In this document: piece after piece, positions 17,171 through 26,366 of the stretch | Layout of the letters: every line of letters starts with the position of its first letter | Position numbering within the stretch: position 1 is the first letter of the stretch | From: Actinophytocola gossypii | GTDB lineage: Bacteria > Actinomycetota > Actinomycetes > Mycobacteriales > Pseudonocardiaceae | Assembly (NCBI RefSeq): GCF_025165815.1 | Contig: NZ_JAFFZE010000011.1 | Span: forward strand, 62,001-126,000 | DNA length: 64,000 nucleotides | Direction of reading: 5' to 3' | Program-made: the position numbers and the translations under genes | The notes under the pieces: model-generated | Databases searched by the model: none | The model's input: the letters and a program-made list of their open reading frames with translations, nothing else | Told to the model about the DNA's origin: nothing

Positions 17171-17982
17171 TGCTTAGCCCCGATCCACAACGTGATGCCG
17201 AGCAGCGCGGCCATCCCCACAATGAAGCTGATCAGACCCTCGGACTGCGGGCCGAGGCCGCCCAGGGGGTTGCCGCCGGGGCTGTTGTCCCCGTCCGCCA
17301 CGGACTTGACGTAGGCGATGATGTCCTTCTTCTCCTCCGGCGACAGTTGTCGTTCGGAGAAGCGCGGCATGTTCTGCGGGCCGGAGAGCATCGCCGCGTA
17401 GATCTGGTCCTCGGTCGCGCCCTCCAGTGGCGGGGCGGCCTTGCCGGAGGACAGCGCGCCGCCCTGACCGGTGAAGTTGTGGCAGGAGGCACAGTTCAGC
17501 CGGAACAGCTGACCGCCGCGGGCCGGGTTGTCGCCGACGAGCTCCGCGCCGCTCTCCTCCGGCATCTCCACGCCGCCGCCGTTGGCCTGGATGAACGCCG
17601 AGATCTGCTCGATCTCCTCCGGCGTGAGCACCGGCGGCTTCTCCTCGGCCTGGGCGCCCTGCACCACGGCCGGCATCCGCCCGGTCGACGTCTGGAAGTA
17701 GACGGACGCCTCGCCGATGCCGATCAGGCTGGGACCGCGGTCCTCGACACCCTCGAGGTTCGCGCCGTGGCAGCTGATGCAGGTGGTGTTGTAGATCTGC
17801 TCGCCCTGCCGCACCATGATCGGGTCGTCCTGCGCCTGCGCGGTCTGCGGCTCGGGAACGAGCACGCTGTACAGCGTGCCGACGCCGACGAGCGCCACGG
17901 CGATCGCGAGCATCCCCGCCACGCGGCGGCGGAGCTTGGTGCGCGCCCTGCGTTTCTTCATCATCTGTGCGGCCACCGTCAT
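17167..17982 (-). CDS. qcrC: diheme cytochrome c subunit of bc1 complex
   Basis: The 271-aa protein has an N-terminal signal anchor (about 21-39), two c-heme sites CISCH (C68-H72) and CASCH (C164-H168), and a C-terminal membrane helix ([19 protein letters not shown]). QcrC passes electrons within the bcc-aa3 supercomplex, replacing a soluble cytochrome c. ATG 17982 overlaps the ctaE stop; an ATG six codons on (MMKKRR) is an alternative. Confidence 0.95.
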   Translation of the reverse strand: MTVAAQMMKKRRARTKLRRRVAGMLAIAVALVGVGTLYSVLVPEPQTAQAQDDPIMVRQGEQIYNTTCISCHGANLEGVEDRGPSLIGIGEASVYFQTSTGRMPAVVQGAQAEEKPPVLTPEEIEQISAFIQANGGGVEMPEESGAELVGDNPARGGQLFRLNCASCHNFTGQGGALSSGKAAPPLEGATEDQIYAAMLSGPQNMPRFSERQLSPEEKKDIIAYVKSVADGDNSPGGNPLGGLGPQSEGLISFIVGMAALLGITLWIGAKQ

Positions 17983-18581
17983 TTCACGAAGTAGATCACG
18001 CTGAACAGGCCGATCCAGACCACGTCGACGAAGTGCCAGTAGTAGGACACGACGATCGCGGACGTCGCCTGGGCGGGGGTGAACTTGCTCATCCTCGTGC
18101 GGATCAGCAGGTACACGAAGGCGATGAGCCCCCCGGTCACGTGCAGACCGTGGAACCCGGTGGTCAGGTAGAAGACCGTGCCGTACGCCGAGGACGGGAT
18201 CGTGGTGCCGTCCTGGATCAGCTGGTAGTACTCGTAGGCCTGGCCGAGCACGAAGATCGTGCCCATGGCCAGGGTGATCGTGTACCACCGCCGAAGTCCG
18301 AACACGTCACCTCGCTCCGCCGCGAACACTCCCAGCTGACATGTGAGTGACGAGGCGACGAGGATGATCGTGACAACGAGCGCGTAGGGCACGTTGAGGT
18401 GCGTCGGCTCCGGCGGCCAGTGCTCGGTCTCGTTCTGCGCCTTGACGGTGAAGAACATCGCGAACAGGCCGGCGAAGAACATCAGCTCACTGGCCAGCCA
18501 GACGATCGTGCCGACGCTGACCATGTTGGGCCGGTTCAGCGAGTGCACACGTTGGCTGATGGAAGGCGCTGCTGTCGTCAC
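17979..18581 (-). CDS. ctaE: cytochrome c oxidase subunit III
   Basis: A 200-aa subunit III with five predicted membrane helices, including [32 protein letters not shown] and [16 protein letters not shown], all standard for the aa3 oxidase. The frame is open further upstream, but GTG 18581 ([19 protein letters not shown]) is the conserved N-terminus and has a CATAAT box 6 nt before it with no Shine-Dalgarno, indicating a leaderless mRNA. It leads the four-gene respiratory operon. Confidence 0.95.
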   Translation of the reverse strand: MTTAAPSISQRVHSLNRPNMVSVGTIVWLASELMFFAGLFAMFFTVKAQNETEHWPPEPTHLNVPYALVVTIILVASSLTCQLGVFAAERGDVFGLRRWYTITLAMGTIFVLGQAYEYYQLIQDGTTIPSSAYGTVFYLTTGFHGLHVTGGLIAFVYLLIRTRMSKFTPAQATSAIVVSYYWHFVDVVWIGLFSVIYFVK

Positions 18582-18587
18582 GCGGGC

Positions 18588-18593
18588 ATTATG
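18588..18593 (-). promoter_or_regulatory. -10 element of ctaE-qcrCAB operon
   Basis: CATAAT on the minus strand ends 6 nt before GTG 18581; it is the most AT-rich hexamer of the region. No convincing -35 was seen. Confidence 0.5.
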
Positions 18594-18763
18594 GCCTGTC
18601 GCGACGTGGTGCACCTGATCGGGTCCACGGCGCGCCCGGGTCCTCGAGTGATCTCCGAGAACCGCCGGGGGAACTACCGGCGAACCACCGGGCACCTGAT
18701 GGTCACCAGGGGCTTCCGGATAGCATCGGGTCGTCCCGTTTCCGTCTTCCGGAGGCCCCCGAG

Positions 18764-19171
18764 ATGAGCACGCCGCTGAAGATCCTGGTGTTCAGCCACC
18801 GGCCCGAGGTCCGGGAGACGATTGTCACAGCGGTCGGCCGCCGCCCGGCGACCGACATCGGCCGGGTCGACTACCACGAGGCGGCCACCATCTCCGAGGT
18901 GCTGATGGAGATGGACAGCGGCACCGTCGACCTGGCGATCCTGGACGGCGAGGCCCAGCCCACCGGGGGCATCGGCCTGTGCCGGCAGCTCAAGAACGAG
19001 ATCAACGCCTGCCCGCCGATCGTGATCGCGATCCGGCGCAAGGACGACCGCTGGCTCGCGACCTGGTCGCAGGCCGACGCGGTGATCGTGCACCCGCTCG
19101 ACCCGCTGACCGCCGCCGAGACCGTCGCCGACGTGCTGCGCAACAAGCGGCTACCCGTCCACCAGGGGTGA
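18764..19171 (+). CDS. atypical response-regulator receiver protein
   Basis: A 135-aa stand-alone receiver-like domain with no output domain. The phosphoacceptor strand reads DLAILDGEA, so the aspartate is kept, and a K/T pair may exist in [10 protein letters not shown]. The acidic pair expected after strand 1 is replaced by SHRPE ([11 protein letters not shown]), which would weaken magnesium binding. Phosphorylation is therefore doubtful. It sits between the divergent ctaE operon and trpD. CGGAGG lies 8 nt before the ATG. It resembles the Rv3143 type of single-domain regulator. Confidence 0.75.
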   Translation: MSTPLKILVFSHRPEVRETIVTAVGRRPATDIGRVDYHEAATISEVLMEMDSGTVDLAILDGEAQPTGGIGLCRQLKNEINACPPIVIAIRRKDDRWLATWSQADAVIVHPLDPLTAAETVADVLRNKRLPVHQG

Positions 19172-19178
19172 TCCGATC

Positions 19179-20246
19179 GTGGGCAAGACCTGGCCGGCCC
19201 TGCTCGGCGCACTGGTGACGGGCACGAACCTCTCCGCCGAGGACACCTCCTGGGCGATGGACCAGATCATGTCCGGCAACGCCACCGCGTCGCAGATCGG
19301 CGCGTTCGCGGTCGCGCTGCGGGCCAAGGGCGAGACCGCCGCCGAGGTGGCCGGCATGGCCGAGGCGATGCTGTCCCACGCCCGCCTGGTCGACCTGGAC
19401 ATCGCGACCGCCGACGTGGTCGGTACCGGCGGCGACCAGTCCGGCACGGTGAACATCTCCACGATGAGCGCCCTGATCACCGCGGCGGCCGGGGTGCCGG
19501 TGGTCAAGCACGGCAACCGTGCGGCGTCGTCGCGTTGCGGTGCCGCCGACGTGCTCGCCGAGCTGGGGGTGGCCATCGAGCTGTCCCCCGCGTCGGTGGT
19601 CGAGTGCGTGCGGACCCTGGGCATCGGCTTCTGCTTCGCGCCGGCGTTCCACCCGGCGTTCCGGCACGTCGGCCCGGCCCGCAAGGAGCTGGGCATCCCG
19701 ACGGCGTTCAACATCCTCGGCCCGCTGACCAACCCGGCGCAGCCGAGGGCGGCCCTGGTCGGCTGCGCGAACGAGCGGCTGGCCCCGGTCGTGGCCGAGG
19801 TGCTGGCCGCCCGCGGCTTCAGCGTCCTGGTGGTCCGCGGCGACGACGGCCTGGACGAGATCACCACGACCACGACGACCACCGCCTGGGTGGTGACGAA
19901 CGGCACGGTCCGGGTGGAGAAGATCGACCCCGCCCGCCTGTCCGTGGCGACGTGTGAGCCGCACGAGCTGACCGGCGGCGACGCGGCGCGGAACGCCACC
20001 GTGCTGCGGGAGGTGCTGTCCGGCCGGCCCGGCCCGGTGCGCGACACGGTGCTGCTGAACGCCGCCGGCGCGATCGCGGCCTTCCGCGGCCTGTCCGACG
20101 ACCTGCACGCCGACCTTGGCGCGGCGCTGGCGAGCGCGGCCGAAGCGGTGGACAGCGGCGCGGCGACCGGCCTGCTGGAGCAGTGGGCGACGCTGTCGAC
20201 GACACTGCGCGCCGGCGAGGAGCGGAGCCCCGCCGCGGTGAGCTGA
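19179..20246 (+). CDS. trpD: anthranilate phosphoribosyltransferase
   Basis: A 355-aa TrpD of standard length. PRPP-binding and catalytic motifs are present: VGTGGDQSGTVNIST (81-95), KHGNRAASSRCGAADVLAELG-type loop, and NILGPLTNPAQPR. It transfers phosphoribose to anthranilate in tryptophan synthesis. GTG 19179 lies 8 nt after the receiver gene, so the two are probably cotranscribed. An oddity is a run of seven threonines (about 229-235) where the family usually has a short DELTTTGPT-type loop. Confidence 0.95.
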   Translation: MGKTWPALLGALVTGTNLSAEDTSWAMDQIMSGNATASQIGAFAVALRAKGETAAEVAGMAEAMLSHARLVDLDIATADVVGTGGDQSGTVNISTMSALITAAAGVPVVKHGNRAASSRCGAADVLAELGVAIELSPASVVECVRTLGIGFCFAPAFHPAFRHVGPARKELGIPTAFNILGPLTNPAQPRAALVGCANERLAPVVAEVLAARGFSVLVVRGDDGLDEITTTTTTTAWVVTNGTVRVEKIDPARLSVATCEPHELTGGDAARNATVLREVLSGRPGPVRDTVLLNAAGAIAAFRGLSDDLHADLGAALASAAEAVDSGAATGLLEQWATLSTTLRAGEERSPAAVS

Positions 20247-20322
20247 CGACATCCGGTCACCAGGAACCCGCGCCGGCGCGCGGCCGTCCCACCAGAGGCT
20301 ACCGGCGGCGGCGGAGGTGACC

Positions 20323-21096
20323 ATGGGACGGCACGCGAACGGCGAGCAGGCGGCCCCGGCGTTCGGGGACTGGCGAGCCAGGATGGCCCTGCGCGGCGGC
20401 CCGGTGACGCACATGATCGCGCGAGCCGGCTGGGGAGTGTTCGCCGTGCTCTGTGCCGTGCTCATGGTGGGCGTGGCCGTGCTGTACGCGGCGAACCCCG
20501 GCGAGAACGGCGCGGACAACTCCACCGGCGCGAACTTCATCGGCGGCATGATCGCCTTCGTGCCGATCGGGGCCGCCATCGGTGCGCTGCTCGGGCTGCC
20601 GGCGCAGTTCGCCGTCCGGTCGTGGCTGCGCACCCCCACCGAGCTGGAGCGGCGCGCCGCGCGGGCGGCCGAGGAACACGCCACCCGGTTCGTCGCCGAC
20701 GGCCTGCGCGCGTCCGGCTGGTGGGCCGGCGCCTACGAGCGGTGCGCGAAGTCGGTCACGGCGTTCCACGCGGTGGTCGGCACGCTGCGGCACGGCGCCG
20801 GGCAGGACTGGTTCACCGGTATCGGCGACACCCTGGACCTCGAGCTGGCGGAGGCGCTGCGGCTGGCCCGGCTCGGCGAGGGCCTGGCGCCGGACGTCTC
20901 GAACGGCGCCCGGCTCACCGGTGCCGCGCTCGAGGCCGCCGACCTGCTGCGGGCGGCGGAGCGGTCGTTCGCGGAGACCACCGAGCGGGCCGCGTCGATC
21001 GCCCTGGACCTGCGCGACGAGACCGACTTCGTGCGGGTACGCGCCCAGTTGGAGATGCTCGCCGCGCAGGCTCCGCACCTGCGCGCGGAGGGCTGA
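20323..21096 (+). CDS. unknown protein with two membrane helices
   Basis: The 257-aa protein has two adjacent hydrophobic segments (about 33-57 and 72-95), then a soluble helical C-terminal domain of about 150 residues rich in Ala, Arg and Glu. I recognise no family. ATG 20323 is chosen because GGAGG (20313-20317) lies 5 nt upstream; GTG 20317 overlaps that site. It follows trpD on the same strand and ends tail to tail with ctaF. The helical domain could bind a partner at the membrane; nothing more can be said. Confidence 0.6.
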   Translation: MGRHANGEQAAPAFGDWRARMALRGGPVTHMIARAGWGVFAVLCAVLMVGVAVLYAANPGENGADNSTGANFIGGMIAFVPIGAAIGALLGLPAQFAVRSWLRTPTELERRAARAAEEHATRFVADGLRASGWWAGAYERCAKSVTAFHAVVGTLRHGAGQDWFTGIGDTLDLELAEALRLARLGEGLAPDVSNGARLTGAALEAADLLRAAERSFAETTERAASIALDLRDETDFVRVRAQLEMLAAQAPHLRAEG

Positions 21097-21110
21097 GGGC
21101 TGGCTGAGCG

Positions 21111-21512
21111 TCAGTCGGTGACGTTCGGCCGGGTGTGGTACTCGAAGACCAGGCCGCCGACCGCGACCAGCACCAGCACCAGCCCGATGACCAGCAGCCA
21201 GATCTGCCAGAACGCGAGCGCGATGGCCGCGATCCCGCCGGCGGCCGCGATACCCACCGGCCAGTACGAGCCGGCGCTGAAGAACCCGACCTCGCCCGCG
21301 CCGTCGCTGATCTCGGCGTCCGGGTTGTCCTCCGGCCGCCGCTCGACGCGCCGCGCGACGAAGTGGAAGTAGGAGCCGACGATCAGCGACAGCCCACCGG
21401 TCAGGATGAGCGCCACGAGGCCGACCGGCTCCTTCGCCCAGAACCCGTAGACGATCGCGGCAAGGAAGAAGAACGCGGTCGTCACGTCGAAGAGCCTGGC
21501 TTCGACCTTCAT
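21111..21512 (-). CDS. ctaF: cytochrome c oxidase subunit IV (actinobacterial CtaF)
   Basis: A 133-aa protein with four membrane helices in two pairs (about 8-25, 31-50, then 85-103 and 106-124), separated by a charged loop, as in Rv2199c. It belongs to the actinobacterial aa3 oxidase. It begins KVEARLFDVTTAFFFLAAIVYGFW and follows ctaC by 30 nt on the same strand, so the pair forms a small operon separate from ctaE. Confidence 0.92.
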   Translation of the reverse strand: MKVEARLFDVTTAFFFLAAIVYGFWAKEPVGLVALILTGGLSLIVGSYFHFVARRVERRPEDNPDAEISDGAGEVGFFSAGSYWPVGIAAAGGIAAIALAFWQIWLLVIGLVLVLVAVGGLVFEYHTRPNVTD

Positions 21513-21542
21513 GCTGTCCTCACTCTCGAAGACCTCAGGAAC

Positions 21543-22511
21543 TCAGTTCGACGAGGTACGGGCCGTGCGGTCGGTGTTGAACGGGCTCGTGGTGTTGGCG
21601 GTCGGGCTGCACAGGTCGCCGCAGCTCGGGTCCTCCTGACCCATCACCGCGAGCGCCTCACCCGCGGTGTACGGCTGGCCGGTGTCCTCGTTGACGGTGC
21701 GCCGCAGGATCATGTACCGGTCGAACCGCTCCGGGTTGAGCGCGCGGACCTCGAAGTTCATCGCCGAGTGGTAGGTCCCGCACAGTTCGGCGCAGCGGCC
21801 GACGAACGAGCCCTCCTGGTCGATCTCGTTCTGGAACGTGTTGTCCTGGTTGTTCTTCTCCGGGTACGGGAAGACGTCCCGCTTGAAGTTGAACTCCGGC
21901 ACGAAGAACGAGTGGATGACGTCCCGCGCCCGCAGGTTGTAGTGGATGGTGCTCTCGGTGGGCAGCACGAGCAGCGGGATGATGTCGGAGGTGCCGGTGG
22001 TCTTGACCAGCGGACCCTCGGGCACCCGCGGCGCGACCGAGGCGCCGGTGGTGTCCTTGTACGACTCGTACTCGAACTGCCAGTTCCACTGGAAGGCCAG
22101 GATGTTGACGGTGACGTCGACGTCCTCCGGCTCCTCCTCGGCCAGCACGTAGTTCTGCGTGGTCATCGTGAAGTAGAAGAGCACCACCACGATGACGGCC
22201 GGGATGCCGGTGTAGACCCACTCCAGGAAGTGGTTGTACTGGAACTGCTTGGGCAGCTTGTCGTCGCGCTTGCGGTGCGCGATGACCGGCCACAGGATCA
22301 GTGCCCAGACCAGCACACCGACGACCAGCGACGCGATCACCGTCCACGTCCAGAACTCACGCATCCGGTCGGCCTGCGGGGTGACGCCTTCCGGCCAGCC
22401 GAAGTTCAACACCTCGCTGGTGGAGCACCCGGAAACGACGACGGACACCAGGACCATCAGGCCTACCAGACCCGCGACCCGCTTGGTCGGCGTGCGCCTC
22501 TTGTCGCCCAC
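21543..22511 (-). CDS. ctaC: cytochrome c oxidase subunit II
   Basis: A 322-aa lipoprotein-type subunit II. A signal ending VVVSGC (C29) gives a lipid anchor, followed by two membrane helices (about 54-78 and 100-118). The CuA site is complete: H200 in DVIHSFF, then C240, C244, H248 and M251 in CAELCGTYHSAM. It accepts electrons from QcrC. GTG 22511 is supported by GAGGAGG about 8 nt upstream. It is divergent from asnB. Confidence 0.95.
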   Translation of the reverse strand: MGDKRRTPTKRVAGLVGLMVLVSVVVSGCSTSEVLNFGWPEGVTPQADRMREFWTWTVIASLVVGVLVWALILWPVIAHRKRDDKLPKQFQYNHFLEWVYTGIPAVIVVVLFYFTMTTQNYVLAEEEPEDVDVTVNILAFQWNWQFEYESYKDTTGASVAPRVPEGPLVKTTGTSDIIPLLVLPTESTIHYNLRARDVIHSFFVPEFNFKRDVFPYPEKNNQDNTFQNEIDQEGSFVGRCAELCGTYHSAMNFEVRALNPERFDRYMILRRTVNEDTGQPYTAGEALAVMGQEDPSCGDLCSPTANTTSPFNTDRTARTSSN

Positions 22512-22549
22512 TGCGCGCCCCTCCTCAGACTTCCGTGATCTGGTCCCGG

Positions 22550-22611
22550 AGCCTAGCCGAGCGGTACAGGCCGCACCGCGTAGGGGCGGTCCTGTCCGCC
22601 CGGGCCATACT
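22550..22611. promoter_or_regulatory. divergent promoters of ctaC and asnB
   Basis: On the minus strand TAGGCT (22555-22550) could serve ctaC with a leader of about 33 nt. On the plus strand CATACT (22606-22611) could serve asnB with a leader of about 37 nt. Both genes have leaders, unlike many neighbours. Confidence 0.35.
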
Positions 22612-22653
22612 TGGACTCGACGAGCACTCGACGCGAGAGGTTGTGCCGGAGAC

Positions 22654-24582
22654 GTGTGCGGTCTGCTTGGCCTTGTCTGCCCCACCGAAGCCGATGCCAG
22701 TGCCAGCCGGGAGGCGGTGGCCTCCGCGATGCGCTGCCAGCGGCACCGCGGCCCCGACGAGAGCGGCACGTGGGCCGGTGACGAGGTCGTCTTCGGCTTC
22801 AACCGGCTGTCCATCATCGACGTCGACAACTCCCACCAGCCGCTGCACTGGAGCCCGGAGGGTGTGCAGGAGCGCTACACGCTGCTGTTCAACGGGGAGA
22901 TCTACAACTACCTGGAGCTGCGCCAGGAGCTGATCGAGCAGCACGGCGCCACCATGCGCACCCACGGCGACGGCGAGGTCATCGTCGCGCTGTACCACTA
23001 CCTCGGCCCGGCCGCGGTGTCGAAGCTGCGCGGGATGTTCTCGTTCCTGATCTGGGACTGGCGCAGGCGGGTCGTGTTCGGCGCGCGGGACCCGTTCGGG
23101 ATCAAGCCGCTGTTCTACTCGGCCGGCCCGGGCGGGGTCGCGTTCGCGAGCGAGAAGAAGTCGCTTCTCGAGTTGGCGCACCGGCTGCGGGTGCCGGCGA
23201 CGCTCGACCGCACGGCCCTGCAGCACTACCTGACGCTGCAGTACGTGCCCGAGCCGGAGTCCATGCACCAGGAGATCCGGCGGATCGAGTCCGGAACGTC
23301 GTTCACCATCTCCCCCGGCGGCCGACTGACCACGGACCGTTACTTCTTCCACACGTTCCGTCCGACCGCGCTGCGCGGCAAGGACACCCCGGAGCGCCTG
23401 TACGACCGGATCGCCGACGTGATGCGCGACTCGGTGGCCAAGCACATGCGGGCGGACGTGACCGTCGGCGCGTTCCTGTCCGGCGGGATCGACTCGACCG
23501 CCATCGCGGCGCTGGCCCGCGAGCACAACCCGAACCTGATCACGTTCACCACCGGTTTCGAGCGCGAGGGCTACTCCGAGGTCGACGTGGCGGCGGAGTC
23601 GGCCGCGGCGATCGGCGTCAAGCACGTCGTCCGCACGGTGAGCGCGCAGGAGATGATGGAGGCGCTGCCGCTGATCGTCTGGTACCTCGACGATCCGGTG
23701 GCCGACCCCGCGCTGGTGCCGCTGTGGTTCATCGCCAGGGAGGCACGCCGGCACGTGAAGGTCGTGCTGTCCGGTGAGGGCGCGGACGAGCTGTTCGGCG
23801 GGTACACGATCTACCGGGAGCCGCTGTCGCTGGCGGCGTTCGAGAAGGTGCCGGGCGCCCTGCGCAAGGCCATGGGCTCGCTGTCCACGAAGATCCCCGA
23901 GGGCACCCGGGGCAAGGACCTGCTGCGCCGGGGCGCGCTGAACCTGGAGCAGCGCTACTACGGCAACGCCCGCATCTTCCGGGACGACCAGCTGCGCCAG
24001 GTGCTGCGGACGTTCGACCCGGCCGTCGGGCACATGGACGTGACGGCCGGCCCGTACCGGGAGTCGGCCGGCTGGGATCCGGTGACCCGGATGCAGCACG
24101 TGGACCTGTTCACCTGGCTGCGCGGGGACATCCTGGTCAAGGCCGACAAGGTCACCATGGCGAACTCGCTGGAGCTGCGGGTGCCGTTCCTGGACACCGA
24201 GGTGTTCCGGGTCGCGGCGACCATCCCGATGGAGGAGAAGGTCACCAAGGAGACCACGAAGTACGCGCTGCGTCAGGCGCTGCGCCAGATCGTGCCGGCA
24301 CACGTGCTGAACCGGCGCAAGCTCGGCTTCCCGGTGCCGATCCGGCTGTGGCTGCGCGACGAGATGTACGACTGGGCCAGGCAGATCGTGCTCAAGTCGC
24401 AGACCGACGAGGAGATCGACAAGAACGCCGTGCTGCGACTGCTCGAGGAGCACCGGGCCGGCACGCTCGACCACAGCAGGCGGATCTGGGCGCTGCTGGT
24501 CTACATGATCTGGCACGGCATCTTCGTCGAGCGCACGATCCAGCCGAGGATCCCGGAGCCGCACTACCCGGTGAAGCTCTGA
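22654..24582 (+). CDS. asnB: glutamine-hydrolysing asparagine synthase
   Basis: A 642-aa class II amidotransferase. After start removal Cys2 (CGLLGLVCP) is the glutaminase nucleophile, followed by RHRGPDESGTW and FNGEIYNYLELR. The synthetase half has the PP-loop SGGIDSTAIAAL, then LSGEGADELFGGYTIYR and LELRVPFLDTE. The frame is open far upstream, but GTG 22654 places the cysteine correctly. It matches Rv2201; in mycobacteria and corynebacteria this enzyme type can also amidate cell-wall mDAP, so either role is possible. Confidence 0.92.
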   Translation: MCGLLGLVCPTEADASASREAVASAMRCQRHRGPDESGTWAGDEVVFGFNRLSIIDVDNSHQPLHWSPEGVQERYTLLFNGEIYNYLELRQELIEQHGATMRTHGDGEVIVALYHYLGPAAVSKLRGMFSFLIWDWRRRVVFGARDPFGIKPLFYSAGPGGVAFASEKKSLLELAHRLRVPATLDRTALQHYLTLQYVPEPESMHQEIRRIESGTSFTISPGGRLTTDRYFFHTFRPTALRGKDTPERLYDRIADVMRDSVAKHMRADVTVGAFLSGGIDSTAIAALAREHNPNLITFTTGFEREGYSEVDVAAESAAAIGVKHVVRTVSAQEMMEALPLIVWYLDDPVADPALVPLWFIAREARRHVKVVLSGEGADELFGGYTIYREPLSLAAFEKVPGALRKAMGSLSTKIPEGTRGKDLLRRGALNLEQRYYGNARIFRDDQLRQVLRTFDPAVGHMDVTAGPYRESAGWDPVTRMQHVDLFTWLRGDILVKADKVTMANSLELRVPFLDTEVFRVAATIPMEEKVTKETTKYALRQALRQIVPAHVLNRRKLGFPVPIRLWLRDEMYDWARQIVLKSQTDEEIDKNAVLRLLEEHRAGTLDHSRRIWALLVYMIWHGIFVERTIQPRIPEPHYPVKL

Positions 24583-24590
24583 GGTCCTCC

Positions 24591-25427
24591 TCACCCGCGC
24601 TGGAACCGCCAGGTCTTGCTGTCGAACAGCAGGCAGACGCTCGGCGACAGCACCACCACGCGCAGGGTGCCGTCCCGCTCGTCGTAGTCGATGCCCTCCG
24701 CCTCGAACTCGCCCGAGCACGCGCTCTCCAGTGGCAGCTGCCCCAGCGCGGTGACCGTGCCGGTCACGTCCGCCGCGCCGACCGGGGCCGACAGGTCGAC
24801 CCGCAGCAGCGGCTTCGTGATCCCGAACAGGTCGCCCGCCGGGTCGTCGGACGAGCACAGCAGCCGCCGGTCGGTCACGAAGTCGCAGCCCTGGACGTCC
24901 CGCACCGGCCGGTCCAGCCGCACCGAGGACGCGTACGGCAGGTTCGCGGCGGGATCCTGGTGGGCGACGCCCGGCATCGGGTGCACCAGCAGGCGGTCCA
25001 TGGTGCCCCACTCGCCCGCGACCAGCCACCGCCCGTCCGGCGACACCGCGGCGAACGAGTTGTTCGGGGCCTCCCAGGACTCCAGCGCGTGCGTGTACTC
25101 CGCCCACGAGCCGTCCGGGGCCTGCACCCGGAACAGCTTCGCGCCCCGGTCGTCGCGCTGGTACGGCTCCACGTAGTACCCGTGCCCGGCGCCGGGGTCG
25201 CCCACGTGGTTCCACCCGCGCGCCGCCACGTCGGGCGGGATCGTGCCGACGCCCGTGTACCGGACGGTCGTGCCGTCCGGCCGCTCCACCACGGCCAGGC
25301 CCTGCGACTCGTCCAGTGGCCGGGCGACGTCCGAGCCGACCGGCTGCCACGGGCCGGTCGACGCGCCGGCCACACCGGCGGAGAGCAGGGTCAACGACAG
25401 GGCGGCCGCCGCCGCGAGTGCGCGCAT
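24591..25427 (-). CDS. secreted protein of unknown function
   Basis: A 278-aa precursor with a clear Sec signal peptide (MRALAAAAALSLTLLSAGVAGAS). The mature part has four cysteines and repeated beta-strand motifs with DGRWLVAGEWG, FGITKPLLRVDL and LFDSKTWRF, suggesting a beta-propeller-like or lectin-like fold. I recognise no family. ATG 25427 gives the signal peptide directly; the longer open frame upstream is a shadow. It is convergent with asnB, their stops 8 nt apart. Confidence 0.7.
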   Translation of the reverse strand: MRALAAAAALSLTLLSAGVAGASTGPWQPVGSDVARPLDESQGLAVVERPDGTTVRYTGVGTIPPDVAARGWNHVGDPGAGHGYYVEPYQRDDRGAKLFRVQAPDGSWAEYTHALESWEAPNNSFAAVSPDGRWLVAGEWGTMDRLLVHPMPGVAHQDPAANLPYASSVRLDRPVRDVQGCDFVTDRRLLCSSDDPAGDLFGITKPLLRVDLSAPVGAADVTGTVTALGQLPLESACSGEFEAEGIDYDERDGTLRVVVLSPSVCLLFDSKTWRFQRG

Positions 25428-25477
25428 GCACTCACAGCTACCAGACCGTGACGCCGCGCGGTACCGACGTCCGAGGG

Positions 25478-26356
25478 TCAGCGCGGTGACCCGATGGCGT
25501 CGACCAGCTGCCGCGCACCCGGCAGCTCCACGGGGTAGTGCCCGGCACCGAGCAGCGGCACGAGCCGTTTCGGCGCGGCGATGCGGTCGAAGAACCGCAG
25601 GCTCACCTCGGTGGGCGTCCACCGGTCCTCCGCCGGGTGCGCGAGCACGACCGTCACCCCGGTGGCGTCCTCCGGCTCGACCGCCGGCGCAGAGTCGAGG
25701 AAGCTCCGCAGGAAGCCGAGCGGCATTCGGGTGCCGCCGCCGCGCCGGTCGGCGAGCACGACGTCGACCAGTTCCGGCCGGTTCGCGATCGCCCGCATGT
25801 TCGCCAGCCGGCGCATCGGCACGGACACGCCGGCCAGCGGGCCCGCGGCCACCCGCAGCAGCGGCCGGGCGGCGGCACCCAGCCACCGGTGCCGCGAGAT
25901 GTGCCGGCGGGCCACCGGGTCCCGGGGATCGAGCAGGCACGTCACCAGGATCCGGTCCACGACCCCGGCCCGGGTGGCGACCTCGTAGGCCAGCATCCCG
26001 CCCATGCTGGCGCCGATCAGCAGCGACGGCCGCTCGGCGACGGCGAGCGCGCGGGCCAGCTCCACCCAGTCGCCGTAGCGCACGTCACGCCGCCGGGGCA
26101 CCCGCGTCCGGCCGTACCCGGGCAGGTCGGGCACGACCACGTGGTAGCCGCGCTCGGCCGCCAGCGCGGCGTAGGGCCACAGCGCGGCGGCGTGCCCGCC
26201 GGCGCCGTGCAGCAGGAGCACCCGGGGCGCGTCCGGCTCGCCGACCCGCTCCACGTGCACGTCGACGTCCCGCCAGCGCCACCAGGTGGACACCCGGGCC
26301 GGCAACGGGCTCGGACGCAGCTCGGCGGGCAGTTGGGCCAGGTAGACGTCGTGCAC
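25478..26356 (-). CDS. alpha/beta-hydrolase
   Basis: About 292 aa with the alpha/beta-hydrolase order: oxyanion loop LLLHGAGGHAA, nucleophile elbow GASMGG (serine), the aspartate in AHPAEDRWTP, and the final histidine in LGAGHYPVELPG. The substrate is unknown. The frame runs up to 26416; GTG 26356 (MHDVYLAQLP) is suggested because it avoids overlapping the divergent TetR gene, but ATG 26398 cannot be excluded. Head-to-head placement with the TetR gene suggests that regulator controls it. Confidence 0.8.
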   Translation of the reverse strand: MHDVYLAQLPAELRPSPLPARVSTWWRWRDVDVHVERVGEPDAPRVLLLHGAGGHAAALWPYAALAAERGYHVVVPDLPGYGRTRVPRRRDVRYGDWVELARALAVAERPSLLIGASMGGMLAYEVATRAGVVDRILVTCLLDPRDPVARRHISRHRWLGAAARPLLRVAAGPLAGVSVPMRRLANMRAIANRPELVDVVLADRRGGGTRMPLGFLRSFLDSAPAVEPEDATGVTVVLAHPAEDRWTPTEVSLRFFDRIAAPKRLVPLLGAGHYPVELPGARQLVDAIGSPR

Positions 26357-26366
26357 ACCGGTAGTC

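Noticed and set aside
22525-25431. 968-codon minus-strand frame over asnB
   Set aside because: Antisense shadow of asnB; only the part belonging to the secreted protein (24591-25427, in a different frame) is real.
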